A DNA stretch of 64,000 bases. It comes from Methylibium sp. Root1272. GTDB taxonomy: Bacteria > Pseudomonadota > Gammaproteobacteria > Burkholderiales > Burkholderiaceae_C. Below the pieces are notes generated by a model. The model made no database searches. It saw nothing but the letters and a program-made list of their open reading frames with translations, and was not told the DNA's origin. Positions within the stretch are counted from its first letter, which is position 1, and each line of letters starts with the position of its first letter. Below, in pieces: positions 26,194 to 33,942 of the stretch. The position numbers were made by a program, and so were the translations under genes. The stretch is from NCBI RefSeq assembly GCF_001425905.1, contig NZ_LMDY01000012.1, positions 591,066-655,065 on the forward strand, given 5' to 3'.

Positions 26194-27712
26194 CCGCAAA
26201 CACTTCGACGGCCCGCTGACTCAGCGCCGCGAGGCGATCCACGAGCTGTTGCGGGGATCGATGGCGGAACGCTTCGAGTTGCGGTGGGATCGGGTCGCTC
26301 AGCCGGTTCGGGAAGCGGACCGACAGGTCGCGGCTTGGCACTACGAAGAAGTCTTTGGCCAGGTAGAGGTCGTCCATACGCACGAGCAAGTCGAAGTCCG
26401 CGGCCCGGCAGCCCCGGTCGATGTGGATCGGCCAAACCCGGCCCCGATCACCCAACACAGGCCACAGCAACCGAGGCCGAAGCTGGTAGGCCTCGAAGCT
26501 CAGGACGTTGTAGCGCCCGCTGAACGTGACCAACAGTCTGGCCTCCCTCAGCCGTTCGGCGATCGCGAGCCCGAACGCTGCGGTGTTGGCGCGTCGCTGA
26601 CGCGCGCGCTCGGCAAGCGCTTGGCCATGATCCGCATGATCGAACCCGACGACTTTCAAGCACTCGGCCCAACTGCCCATCCGATCGCGAAGCGTCTGCC
26701 GACACGGTAGGCCGTGATCGCGCAGGTCGCGGGTCGTCAGCAGCGGACTCCGTTCGAACGCTTTGTGCAGCTTTTCCTCAAGCAGTTCGCCCGCGCGCCG
26801 CTTGTCGAGTTCCAACGCAGCCCTATGTTGGATTCGCGCCCACGTCTCGTCGTCAATCAGGCGCGGAATGCATCCGTCGCGTCGAGATGTGGAGGGGGCT
26901 ATCAACCCCGGTGCGCGCTTTCTACGCCCCCACACGAAGTTCCCGATCAGTGCTTCGTTGCGAACGAGCGTGGCCAGGCTGCGAGCCGTGATCGGTCGAT
27001 CCCGGTGATCACGCCAATCCTCCGAGGCCCCGATCCGAGCAACGTCCGCGAACGTCAAGCGCGTGTTCGCGTACAGGCTGCAGATCCGCTTGACGAGATC
27101 GACTTCCTCCGGCCCTGCCAGGGTCCACTCGATCCGATCGGTCGCGGCGAGTTTGCGTTGACCGATCGCGAGCGTCACTTTTCGCTGGCCATCGGCAGAG
27201 GTGGAGCACCTCCGGTAGCCGAGCGGCGGCAGGGGTCCCATCTGGAAGCCTCGTTCGACGACCGCGTGCTGTCCTGCACGCGCCTTGCCGGCGAGGTCGC
27301 GGCTGTACTCGGCGGCCATCGCGCGCTTCATGCTCTTGAGCATGGCGGAGATGGGGTTAGCTTCGGGACCGAATATCTCGGCCACGTAGATCACCTGGAC
27401 GCCGTGCAGCCGACAGTGGTACTCGTAGTAGGCGGCGGCGTCCGTGTCTTGGAAGCGCCCCCAGCGGCTCACGTCGTAGACAAGAACGGCGGAGAACGCC
27501 CTGGACCCCGTGACATCGTGAAGCAGCCGGAGCAAAGCTGGCCGGTTCTTCAAATGAACCCCGCTGCGACCTTCGTCCTCGTAGGTCGCGACGACCTGCA
27601 TCGAACGTGCGGCGGCATACGCGGCGATCGCCTCCTTCTGTATCGAGGGCGACAGATCCTGCTTGTCCGTGGACATGCGGATGTACTGGGCAGCAAAGCG
27701 TGTGTTGGTCAT
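26186..27712 (-). CDS. Large serine recombinase
   Basis: About 508 residues from the ATG at 27712 (GGAGG upstream). N-terminal resolvase/invertase catalytic domain (about 1-150): YIRMSTDKQ with the nucleophilic serine, YEDEGRSG, and VYDVSRWGRF. The recombinase domain follows (about 175-290, with FVWGRRKRAP). The C-terminal half lacks an obvious zinc ribbon but is long and helical, with LLTTRDLRDHGLPCRQTLRDRMGSW, a possible DNA-binding segment. Such enzymes integrate or excise phages and transposable elements. Neighbouring gene fragments on both sides (qorB-like, MFS) fit an insertion hot spot. The element's ends could not be identified. Confidence 0.88.
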   Translation of the reverse strand: MTNTRFAAQYIRMSTDKQDLSPSIQKEAIAAYAAARSMQVVATYEDEGRSGVHLKNRPALLRLLHDVTGSRAFSAVLVYDVSRWGRFQDTDAAAYYEYHCRLHGVQVIYVAEIFGPEANPISAMLKSMKRAMAAEYSRDLAGKARAGQHAVVERGFQMGPLPPLGYRRCSTSADGQRKVTLAIGQRKLAATDRIEWTLAGPEEVDLVKRICSLYANTRLTFADVARIGASEDWRDHRDRPITARSLATLVRNEALIGNFVWGRRKRAPGLIAPSTSRRDGCIPRLIDDETWARIQHRAALELDKRRAGELLEEKLHKAFERSPLLTTRDLRDHGLPCRQTLRDRMGSWAECLKVVGFDHADHGQALAERARQRRANTAAFGLAIAERLREARLLVTFSGRYNVLSFEAYQLRPRLLWPVLGDRGRVWPIHIDRGCRAADFDLLVRMDDLYLAKDFFVVPSRDLSVRFPNRLSDPIPPQLEAFRHRSPQQLVDRLAALSQRAVEVFAAA

Positions 27713-27766
27713 GGCAAAACCTCCGTTGGGAAGGCTAGCCACTGGGCGCCGAGGCACGGGGTCCGT

Positions 27767-27889
27767 CAAGGCGGCTGCCCCATCATCATCGCGACGTTCT
27801 CGTTCGTGGTGGCCCTGGTGTTCTTGCCGGAAACGAAGGATCGAGGCGGAGGATTCGAACCGACTTGCCGGCGAGACTCCGGTCCCTGA
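27767..27889 (+). pseudogene. C-terminal fragment of an MFS transporter
   Basis: One frame reads GCPIIIATFSFVVALVFLPE followed by TKDRG, the last membrane helix and PETK-R tail typical of MFS metabolite symporters. Only about 30 recognisable residues survive before the frame runs into unrelated sequence. The recombinase gene begins (on the other strand) about 60 bases to the left, so the break lies at or near that gene's upstream region. The following 27890-28090 stretch holds no gene I can support. Confidence 0.6.
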
Positions 27890-28090
27890 TACGGCACCAC
27901 AACTTCCCTGTTCCGCCTCGCCAAATTCCCTGTTCTGCGCATGGCCTGTGAAGGCTCAGAACGTAGCTAAGTCCGTGGTACAGCGAGAGTTTTGGGCCGC
28001 GGGGAGGGCGGAAGTGGCCTCAGATCCTGAAAATCTTCCCGATTATCGCCGTTATGCCGGCTGAGACGGGTTCGCCGGCGACTCACAGCG

Positions 28091-28142
28091 CCGCCAGAAA
28101 GCTAGTAAATACGGGCCTTGCGGGCCCGTTTTGCTTTCTACC
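28091..28142. repeat. Left 52-bp direct repeat (candidate att site) containing a terminator hairpin
   Basis: Starts CCGCCAGAAAGCTAGTAAAT and ends GTTTTGCTTTCTACC. Identical to 45019-45070 at 50 of 52 positions (differences at repeat positions 20 and 30). Inside is a hairpin ACGGGCC-TTGCG-GGCCCGT followed by TTTT, nested in outer arms AGAAAGC/GCTTTCT, which looks like an intrinsic terminator. The left flank is not tRNA-like beyond CCGCCA. With the integrase next to the right copy, the pair is best read as the ends of an integrated island. Confidence 0.8.
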
Positions 28143-28225
28143 CACGTTTAATCCCATGCTCTGTCGGTTCTGGCGGCGCTGCGGCTGCTCGATACTCCGC
28201 AAAGTGTGTGAACTAGGAACGTGAC

Positions 28226-29014
28226 ATGGAGAAACGCGTCCAAACCACTGAGCAGTTCGAGACCTACCTTGAAGAGCAGATTGGCTTTCTTCTGGTCTCG
28301 GCCGCAGCGTTTGATGATGGTGCGACTGCTGAGGCGAAGCGACTGGCAGTCACTATCAGGACGTTGGTGCACGACAACCCACACGCTCGTCCTCCAAGCA
28401 AGTCGCTTCTCACTCTCTTGGAGCGCAAGGAATCAATGGTCTGGTGGGATACGGCTAATCCCCTTGAAGACGGCGCACATCAGCCGAACGGCGGGCTTAT
28501 CGCCTACGACATGTTTCGAACGCCGCCTAGATATTTGGCTTGCCTCGACAACACGCCTACAAAACGCCAAGTTGGTTTCGATGAATGGTGGAACGCTGAA
28601 GTTTTCAAAAATCCGAACGGCCATTCCCTGCCGCGAAAAAATCTGATCCTGTACGCGGCTAACAAAACTGGGGGGGCACACGTCGATCCGGAGTTGCCTG
28701 AGGCTTACGCCGCATTGGCGGTTGACAACTCCCCAGGCCTCAAGCCCAGCGACCCAAGTGTGATCATCACTGAACCAGGTCTAGTTGCGATTCGTCAGGT
28801 TGCACACGAGGTGCTGAAGTCGCTTAAGCCAGGATATGCCAAGGTTCCCGACTACACCGGCTCGGGTCCGATCCAATTTGTGACGATCACGCCGATGGGA
28901 AACGGCCCTCAGGCCATGCCGGCAACCGTGCCCAAGGTAGGGCCCAACGATCCTTGCCCATGCAACAGCGGCAAGAAATACAAGCAGTGTCACGGCCACT
29001 GGTCAGCCAGATAG
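28226..29014 (+). CDS. Hypothetical protein with C-terminal SEC-C zinc motif
   Basis: 262 residues. The last 25 residues contain [20 protein letters not shown], the SEC-C motif (C-x-C...C-H/C) first described at the end of SecA, which binds zinc and is attached to many otherwise unrelated proteins. The preceding 230 residues are soluble with no domain I recognise; [18 protein letters not shown] and [11 protein letters not shown] are notable aromatic-rich patches. First gene inside the left att-like repeat. Function unknown. Confidence 0.75.
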   Translation: MEKRVQTTEQFETYLEEQIGFLLVSAAAFDDGATAEAKRLAVTIRTLVHDNPHARPPSKSLLTLLERKESMVWWDTANPLEDGAHQPNGGLIAYDMFRTPPRYLACLDNTPTKRQVGFDEWWNAEVFKNPNGHSLPRKNLILYAANKTGGAHVDPELPEAYAALAVDNSPGLKPSDPSVIITEPGLVAIRQVAHEVLKSLKPGYAKVPDYTGSGPIQFVTITPMGNGPQAMPATVPKVGPNDPCPCNSGKKYKQCHGHWSAR

Positions 29015-29105
29015 GCAACGTCTTCACCGCCCCGTCACCAGCCCCTGTGCAGCGTCACCCCGTCCCGCTCGTCATCAGCCAGATGCCCCGGCGGCCGGAT
29101 CAGCG

Positions 29106-29420
29106 TCAGTTGCAGCGGTAGGCCTTCCCAACCACAGAGGTGCTGCCGTAGGTCAGCGACGGCGCGCTCCACACCACATGCGTCGCGCCGGCAGCCTGAG
29201 CGCGATTGAGCAGCTCACCGCGGGCGTTTTCGACCCCGCGCGTTGCGAACAAGCCATACCAGCCTGATGTGCCCACGACATCGTCGATGTAGGCGCAGCC
29301 AGTCACTGCGTCAGCCGTTGTCACTTTGACGGCGCCTTTGCTTGGCGGCGCGCCGTCGGTAGCGCAGCCGCCCGAAGTCAATACAGCTGCGGCTAGAAGC
29401 AGTGATGGGCCGGTGTTCAT
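29106..29420 (-). CDS. Small lipoprotein, DUF4156-like
   Basis: 104 residues with a lipoprotein-type N-terminus (MNTGPSLLLAAAVLTSGGCA, likely modified Cys19). The remainder has the DUF4156 pattern: GCAYIDDVVGTSGWYGLFATRG, then AARGATHVVW-like GATHVVW, and a C-terminal GKAYRC. These are small periplasmic lipoproteins of unknown role. It is followed, 37 bases away on the same strand, by no coupled gene; the upstream neighbour is another lipoprotein. Confidence 0.7.
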   Translation of the reverse strand: MNTGPSLLLAAAVLTSGGCATDGAPPSKGAVKVTTADAVTGCAYIDDVVGTSGWYGLFATRGVENARGELLNRAQAAGATHVVWSAPSLTYGSTSVVGKAYRCN

Positions 29421-29457
29421 ATCTACCGAACTTCAGCGACGCTAGTCACATATCGAG

Positions 29458-30033
29458 CTATCGAAGAGTTCTGCAGTTGCCGAACTCGCAACGCACCATG
29501 AGAGCGTCTCCGTTGCTGCACGAAACCGAGTAGGCCTCGAAGCCTGGGCCCTTTCCGGTCAAGACAGGAGACGGATCCGTGTGGCATGAGAGATCGCGCG
29601 CCATTCGTTGCACTTGATATGACTCTTGCCCTGTAGGGGCCGCAACTGGTTTAGCGGCCGGGGCTTGGGCAACAGGCGCCGCGCCATTCGCTGTAGGGGC
29701 GTCAGCCACAGTCCCGCATCGTCGAACTGCACGCGCGTCTTGGAGTTGAGCTAAGCGCTTGTTTGCGCTCTCGGTGGCGCTTGATTTTTCGAGCACGTTG
29801 CCGACGCCGAAGTCCCCCAGGAATGAGAGCACTGACCGCCCGTCGAACTGACTTTCCTGCTCAACTCGGGACAGAAAACCATGAACTTTGGCGGTCTCCA
29901 GCTCCAACTCGCGGCACGTCATCGTGTTCTTTTCAAAGTCAGTCACGTCACCCTGCCGACCATAGTTCTTCGTCGCACAGCCCGACAAGACAATGACAAG
30001 GGCAAGCAGTGCTGCGGTCCGGATTCCGTACAT
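29458..30033 (-). CDS. Lipoprotein, hypothetical
   Basis: 191 residues. Signal peptide with lipobox LSGC (MYGIRTAALLALVIVLSGCA; Cys19). The central region (about 30-105) is helical (CRELELETAKVHGFL, ATESANKRLAQLQDARAVRRC), then a proline/alanine-rich linker (about 115-140) and a C-terminal segment with paired cysteines (DLSCHTDPS, YSVSCSNGDALMVRCEFGNC). No family recognised. Located between the DUF4156-like lipoprotein and the LexA-controlled small genes. Confidence 0.65.
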   Translation of the reverse strand: MYGIRTAALLALVIVLSGCATKNYGRQGDVTDFEKNTMTCRELELETAKVHGFLSRVEQESQFDGRSVLSFLGDFGVGNVLEKSSATESANKRLAQLQDARAVRRCGTVADAPTANGAAPVAQAPAAKPVAAPTGQESYQVQRMARDLSCHTDPSPVLTGKGPGFEAYSVSCSNGDALMVRCEFGNCRTLR

Positions 30034-30129
30034 GTTCGCTTCCTAGTTTTGGAACACGCACTGTGCCATCGCTTTAGTCACCGCGCACGACAGAGTTCGT
30101 GGCGCGCGCAAATGGATCAAGCGTTGGCA

Positions 30130-30423
30130 TTAGCGATGTCGCCGGTTCGGCTTCCCAAACGGATTCACCGGCTCGGTGAACTGCGGCGGGGAGGGCGGTG
30201 GGTGCGCCAAGTGTCCCGAGTGGAAGGCCGGCGGGGCTTGATCGAGCACCGGCAGCGGCCCAGGGTGGTGGTACATCACTCGGCAATCGGAGCACTTCGC
30301 GAACTCGGTCTCGTACAAGATGCCGTTGCGCTTCTTGACCGTGACTCGCGAGCACCTGGTGGACTCGCAGGCGGCGCACTTGAACCTGTAGCTGCCGTCT
30401 ACTGCCTCGAACGTCGCTGGCAT
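30130..30423 (-). CDS. Small zinc-ribbon protein, downstream of a LexA box
   Basis: 97 residues. Two cysteine pairs (KCAACES and KCSDCRV) spaced by about 25 residues form a likely zinc ribbon; the C-terminal half is proline/histidine-rich (HHPGPLPVLD, PPPSPPQF). It starts one base after the stop of the small gene 30425-30604, so both are probably in one LexA-controlled transcript. No known family. Confidence 0.6.
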   Translation of the reverse strand: MPATFEAVDGSYRFKCAACESTRCSRVTVKKRNGILYETEFAKCSDCRVMYHHPGPLPVLDQAPPAFHSGHLAHPPPSPPQFTEPVNPFGKPNRRHR

Positions 30424-30424
30424 C

Positions 30425-30604
30425 TCAGTCAGCCAGCACGCCCAGCTTCAGCCATCGCACCGCAGCTTCCTCGGGCGACATGGCCCGCCAGTGCTCATCG
30501 CACCAGAGGTCGCCGGCCGCGTCGAGCAGCTCGTCGATCGGGATCGTCGGCCATTGGTTTTGCAGGCGCGCGGCGACGCCACGCTGCCATTCCTGTGCGT
30601 CCAT
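30425..30604 (-). CDS. 59-residue protein directly under a LexA box
   Basis: The ATG at 30604 lies 15 bases after the LexA palindrome 30619-30638. The small acidic, tryptophan-rich product (MDAQEWQRGVAARLQNQW, then DLWCDEHWRAMSPEEAAVRW) has no membrane segment. I recognise no family. Position argues strongly for SOS induction. An open frame extends upstream to 30691, but it crosses the operator and is unlikely to be used. Confidence 0.6.
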   Translation of the reverse strand: MDAQEWQRGVAARLQNQWPTIPIDELLDAAGDLWCDEHWRAMSPEEAAVRWLKLGVLAD

Positions 30605-30618
30605 GATGCTGCCCCAAA

Positions 30619-30638
30619 CACTGTATGAACATACAGTA
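30619..30638. promoter_or_regulatory. LexA (SOS) box in the island
   Basis: CACTGTATGAACATACAGTA fits CTGT-N8-ACAG with near-perfect symmetry. It lies between the end of the SRAP gene (30701) and the start of the 59-residue gene (30604), both on the minus strand, so it controls the latter and the zinc-ribbon gene that follows. Confidence 0.88.
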
Positions 30639-30700
30639 TTGCACTTCATCGGACGCTTGCGGACATGTCGACACGGCCGCTGGGTTTTCACCCTAAAGAC

Positions 30701-31621
30701 TCACGCGGCTAGGCGGTGCTCGTAGTAGGGCCGCGGTCGGTCATCGAGGATCGCGTAGCTGGCCGCCAGATTCCTCGGGTCAGGATTGAGCCAGGCCCCG
30801 ACGTTCTCGGGCTTGATCTGCACGATGCAGCGGTCATGCCCTGCAGCTGCCACCTCGGGCGGTGGGTCGTCGGTGATGGCGGCGAAGCTCAGCAACTCCG
30901 GTTCGTCCTTCCCGGTCCAGCGTGACCACAGGCAGGCCACCAGCATCGGCTCTCGATCGTCGGGGGTGAACTGCAGCACCACGTTCTTGCCGTCGCGGTC
31001 GACGTTCTCGTAGAAGGTCTTGACGATCATGAGCCCGTGGGTGTGGCCGAACTGGCCTTTCCAGAAGCCTTCGAGGTTGTCCCTGCGGGCGTTGTACGTG
31101 CCGGGATACTTGATGTCGTAGAACGCCGGCTTGCCGGCTGGGCGGCACTGGTAGCGCATCGGCTTCACCACGAGCTTGCCGCCTTCGCTGACGATCACCG
31201 GGGCGTAGACGCCGGGGAAGATCCGCGCATCGCGATCCTTGGGCTCGGTGCGGCGCAGGTCATCGAGCTTGCGCTTCAGTGCCTCGACCTTGTCCGTTGC
31301 AATGCGCCTGCTCTCGGCGGCGGCCTTGGTCTCCTTGACCGCGAGCTTGCGTTCGGCGTCTGCCAGCCGGGTGCGCTGCTTGAACAGCTCTTGCTCGTAC
31401 TCGGTGGCCAGCTCGGCGTTGCGCCGGTCGATCAGTGTCTTGATGGCCCGCTCGTCGTCGGTCTGAGGATCGATGAACAGCTGGTCGATCATCTTGGGGA
31501 CCTTGCGTCTATCGCTGAACGCAGGCCCATACAAATCCTTGAACTCCTCCAGCGAGATGAAGGCACCCCAGCGGCGGCAGTGCTGACGGTAGGCGTCTAC
31601 GAGCTGGGCAGAGAAGCACAT
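30701..31621 (-). CDS. SRAP-domain (YedK/HMCES-type) protein, intact copy
   Basis: 306 residues. Catalytic Cys2 (MCFSAQ), GTYNARRDNLEG with the DNA-contacting Asn and the following Glu, and AAGHDRC with the active-site His are present. It also has a long coiled-coil-like insertion (about 60-140: EQELFKQRTRLADAERKLA) and the complete C-terminus AWLNPDPRNLAASYAILDD ending YYEHRLAA. The family shields abasic sites in single-stranded DNA by a thiazolidine crosslink. It is close to the truncated copy at 1853-2656, indicating two related mobile segments. The gene lies just upstream of the LexA box but is not obviously under it. Confidence 0.9.
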   Translation of the reverse strand: MCFSAQLVDAYRQHCRRWGAFISLEEFKDLYGPAFSDRRKVPKMIDQLFIDPQTDDERAIKTLIDRRNAELATEYEQELFKQRTRLADAERKLAVKETKAAAESRRIATDKVEALKRKLDDLRRTEPKDRDARIFPGVYAPVIVSEGGKLVVKPMRYQCRPAGKPAFYDIKYPGTYNARRDNLEGFWKGQFGHTHGLMIVKTFYENVDRDGKNVVLQFTPDDREPMLVACLWSRWTGKDEPELLSFAAITDDPPPEVAAAGHDRCIVQIKPENVGAWLNPDPRNLAASYAILDDRPRPYYEHRLAA

Positions 31622-31964
31622 GGGCGCATCGTAGCGCCGCGACTAGCTCCGACCCAGGCAGAGCGCAGTTCCTTGTCCATGGATGATTCTTGCGCCGCAG
31701 TGCACGCTGTCGGGCCAGGTCGATCTAGCCTTGATGCGCATCAACCGCCCCCGCGGTCGCGCTTGCGAAGGTGCCGACGTGCGAGCATTGACCGGGAGCA
31801 GGACCCATGAGCGGTGCCGCTTTTGTCGGAGAATTAATGCTGGATGAACGTCCAGTTCGAAACCCTGAAGGCTAGGCAGCAAGCGGCCTGCAGGACCACA
31901 ACATCCACCCATTTGGGGAGACAACGCGCCGTGTTATCCGGCGAAACTGTCTCCCTATAACAAA
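31622..31964. other. Leader of the cassette array, no gene
   Basis: About 340 bases between the SRAP start and the first cassette core site. It includes an imperfect palindrome built from GGGGAGACA and TGTCTCCC (about 31915-31955) immediately before the core site. No coding region is convincing. It could hold an attI-like or partly decayed attC site. No integron integrase gene is present here. Confidence 0.4.
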
Positions 31965-31971
31965 GTTAGAC
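31965..31971 (+). other. First cassette core site (GTTAGAC)
   Basis: GTTAGAC fits the integron core consensus GTTRRRY and is followed within 5 bases by the ATG of the first cassette gene, exactly as in the later cassettes. The partner inverse core upstream is not clear, so whether it ends an attI or an attC cannot be decided. Confidence 0.55.
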
Positions 31972-31975
31972 CGCA

Positions 31976-32305
31976 ATGGCCCTGTTCTCACTCGTTATCC
32001 GCTGCGAAGGTGTTGGAGAACTCGTGGCGCAATCCACCGGCCCCAATTCCTATGAAGCAATCAGGAACTTCCTCCGAACAGGTTGCCTTCGCGATATGAC
32101 GGCAAAGTCTCCAGACTGGCCGGCCGACTTCACGTTGCGAGACTGCTACGCGTTCCATGCGCTAGATGGCCTTCCGAACGCCTACTTCTGTGGGCTTGGG
32201 GCGAGAGGAAAGTATGTGCAGATCAATGTCTTTCACACCGTGCAGCGGAGCGCCGCGAGTCAGAGGTACTGTGGCCCGCATCGCAAGATGGTCACGCTCA
32301 GATGA
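31976..32305 (+). CDS. Gene-cassette protein 1, hypothetical
   Basis: 109 residues, beginning MALFSLVIRCEGVGELVAQS and containing WPADFTLRDCYAFHALDGLP and YFCGLGARGKYVQINVFHT. Soluble, no known domain. It starts 4 bases after a GTTAGAC core and stops 4 bases before attC 32310-32366, so it fills one integron-type cassette. No promoter of its own is visible. Confidence 0.65.
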   Translation: MALFSLVIRCEGVGELVAQSTGPNSYEAIRNFLRTGCLRDMTAKSPDWPADFTLRDCYAFHALDGLPNAYFCGLGARGKYVQINVFHTVQRSAASQRYCGPHRKMVTLR

Positions 32306-32309
32306 AGCG

Positions 32310-32366
32310 GTCTAACCCTTCCTTCAAGCGGACGCCTGACGGCGCCGCTTAAGTCAAACGTTAGGC
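32310..32366 (+). repeat. attC site 1
   Basis: Inverse core GTCTAAC (32310-32316) and core GTTAGGC (32360-32366) enclose a 57-base imperfect palindrome in which CTTCAAGCGG pairs with CCGCTTAAG, leaving an unpaired base. This is the structure recognised by integron integrases as folded single-stranded DNA. Confidence 0.88.
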
Positions 32367-32394
32367 CGCACAGCCACCGCCGTCTGCGCTCTTG

Positions 32395-32814
32395 ATGCGT
32401 CTTGTCAAAGTCATTCTTCTAAGCTTGGTGCTTCTCGTACTAGGTGGCCCCTGGGCGCTCTACGGTCTCGGCTTGCTGGCCGTGTCCGGCACACCGACAC
32501 CTCCTCCCGTCATGGCGTCTCGCGAGAGTCAACTGGCCTTGTGGCAGCAAGCCCGCGGCGTCGGAGCACCCGAGGCAATGCACATTTCACCGTACACCTA
32601 CCTGCCGCTGTCCCTGGATCCAGGTCCATATAAACCAAGTCTGCTCGTGGCCTGGTGGGTGGCAAACGACTTCTACGACAACAATCGCCGATTTCAAGGC
32701 AACGTCTGGCGCCAGCTGAGCTGTGGTGCGCTGGTCGTTTGGCTCACAAGAAACTGGTCCGCCGAGCAGTTACTCTCCAAGCTCATTCAGTCGCGCCCAA
32801 GGAGTGCGGCCTAA
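32395..32814 (+). CDS. Gene-cassette protein 2, exported or membrane-anchored
   Basis: 139 residues from the ATG at 32395. The hydrophobic N-terminus (MRLVKVILLSLVLLVLGGPW and on to about residue 30) is a signal peptide or anchor. The remainder is soluble with HISPYTYLPLSLDPGPY and WWVANDFYDNNRRFQGNVWR. No family recognised. The stop codon overlaps the inverse core of the next attC, a common cassette feature. Confidence 0.6.
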   Translation: MRLVKVILLSLVLLVLGGPWALYGLGLLAVSGTPTPPPVMASRESQLALWQQARGVGAPEAMHISPYTYLPLSLDPGPYKPSLLVAWWVANDFYDNNRRFQGNVWRQLSCGALVVWLTRNWSAEQLLSKLIQSRPRSAA

Positions 32815-32937
32815 CCCTTCGCTCGAGGCGGACCTCCACCGGCATGGCACCTGGGCCGCGAAGCGCTCATGGTCTATGCTGCGCCTCGCGGCCCAGGTAC
32901 CAAGCCGGTTCCGGCCCGCTCAGCTCAAACGTTAAGC
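32809..32937 (+). repeat. attC site 2
   Basis: Inverse core GCCTAAC (32809-32815) and core GTTAAGC (32931-32937) bound a 129-base imperfect palindrome (CTGGGCCGCGAAGCG pairing with CGCCTCGCGGCCCAG), within the normal attC size range. Confidence 0.88.
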
Positions 32938-32944
32938 AGCAAGC

Positions 32945-33391
32945 ATGGCAAGAGCGCTGTCACCGCAGAACGCCGCAGAGTTCGAGCAGCTTGATGGCTA
33001 CCTTCGCTTCTACGTTGTCTATTGCAAGAGGCAGAGCGAGTCCGTGTACGAGCAAAGCTTGGCGGCCATCGTCAAGGAGTTCGGCCGAAGCAAGGCTCTC
33101 GTGGGCCTCCGCCAGGCTGTCAATGACACCCTCGAAGATTTGGCTCACGCAAACGCAGAAGCAATTGAGCTGTTAGACCAAGCGCTCACCGAACGAGGTC
33201 TTGTTTCGTTTTCGAGCTTGCGGCGCCGGTACTCTGCTCAGTACAAGCGCCTGCTCAAGCGAGGCATCATTCGAAACGACACCGAGTTCTACATGGCCTC
33301 AGGCGTTGCGTCAGATCTCGCCGCAGACGTTCCAGGCAACGAGCGCACTAAATTGCAAGAGATGGTTCAGGTCTATGAGCGTGCCGTCTAA
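32945..33391 (+). CDS. Gene-cassette protein 3, hypothetical helical
   Basis: 148 residues, mostly helical and charged: QLDGYLRFYVVYCKRQSESV, ALVGLRQAVNDTLEDLAHA, LRRRYSAQYKRLLKRGII. No membrane segment or known domain. It starts 7 bases after the GTTAAGC core, and its stop TAA is part of the next inverse core GTCTAAC. Confidence 0.62.
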   Translation: MARALSPQNAAEFEQLDGYLRFYVVYCKRQSESVYEQSLAAIVKEFGRSKALVGLRQAVNDTLEDLAHANAEAIELLDQALTERGLVSFSSLRRRYSAQYKRLLKRGIIRNDTEFYMASGVASDLAADVPGNERTKLQEMVQVYERAV

Positions 33392-33457
33392 CCTTTCGCT
33401 CCAGCCGACGCGATCTGGCCTGCGGCCTCCGCACGCGGCTGAGCTCAAACGTTAGAC
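33386..33457 (+). repeat. attC site 3
   Basis: Inverse core GTCTAAC (33386-33392) and core GTTAGAC (33451-33457) enclose 72 bases with CGCTCCAGCCGACGCG pairing imperfectly with CGCACGCGGCTGAGC. Confidence 0.88.
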
Positions 33458-33460
33458 CGC

Positions 33461-33802
33461 ATGAACTCCGCTCCGTCTGACGATCCCAAGTACGTCATTC
33501 CTCGGCTACGTTGGCGAAATTCAGCGCGACTCGTAGGCAGTCTCCTGCCAGTTGTCCTGTTCATCGCCGTGGGTGCACTCTTCGCACTACCGACAGCTAC
33601 CGACGCGTTGGTCAGGTACACGTGGCTATTCGGTGTCACGAGTTGGTTTGTCATCGTGGCTTGTTCTCTGTACCTGTCATTCGTTCCCTGCCCAAAGTGC
33701 GGCAAGCGCTTTCACGTGGCGCCTGACAGTACGCATTGGAATCACTTCACGAGCGAGTGTATGAACTGCGGCATCAGCATTTGGGCAAAGGCGCTCAAGT
33801 AA
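33461..33802 (+). CDS. Gene-cassette protein 4, two-helix membrane protein with zinc ribbon
   Basis: 113 residues. Two hydrophobic segments (about 26-45 LVGSLLPVVLFIAVGALFAL and 55-72) are followed by a cytoplasmic or periplasmic CPKCGKRF...CMNCGISIW zinc ribbon. No named family. It starts 3 bases after the GTTAGAC core of attC 3. No attC follows directly; see 33808-33918. Confidence 0.62.
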   Translation: MNSAPSDDPKYVIPRLRWRNSARLVGSLLPVVLFIAVGALFALPTATDALVRYTWLFGVTSWFVIVACSLYLSFVPCPKCGKRFHVAPDSTHWNHFTSECMNCGISIWAKALK

Positions 33803-33807
33803 CCATC

Positions 33808-33918
33808 ATGGGCAATGTCACTTGAATTGCAGTAGTAGCGTCAGTCGTTGCGGTTGGAATGCCGCTCGTCCTGTCGGCGGCTTGGCTAGTTCGCTTGGCA
33901 AGTAGCCATGGCGGCTAA
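33808..33918 (+). pseudogene. Short hydrophobic frame with early stop and a truncated attC-like end
   Basis: Beginning at ATG 33808, the frame reads MGNVT, a TGA, then IAVVASVVAVGMPLVLSAAW and a few more residues to TAA in GGCTAACAGG, which resembles the start of an attC (inverse core). The expected GTTRRRY core is absent; instead the array runs into the end of the minus-strand gene at 33943. This probably marks where the cassette array was cut. Confidence 0.35.
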
Positions 33919-33942
33919 CAGGCTGCTTAATCGGACGCGATG

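Noticed and set aside
27850..27870. GGATTCGAACC, which on the minus strand looks like a tRNA T-loop
   Set aside because: The flanking bases do not form a five-pair T-stem or an acceptor stem, and the sequence lies just after the MFS fragment; treated as chance.
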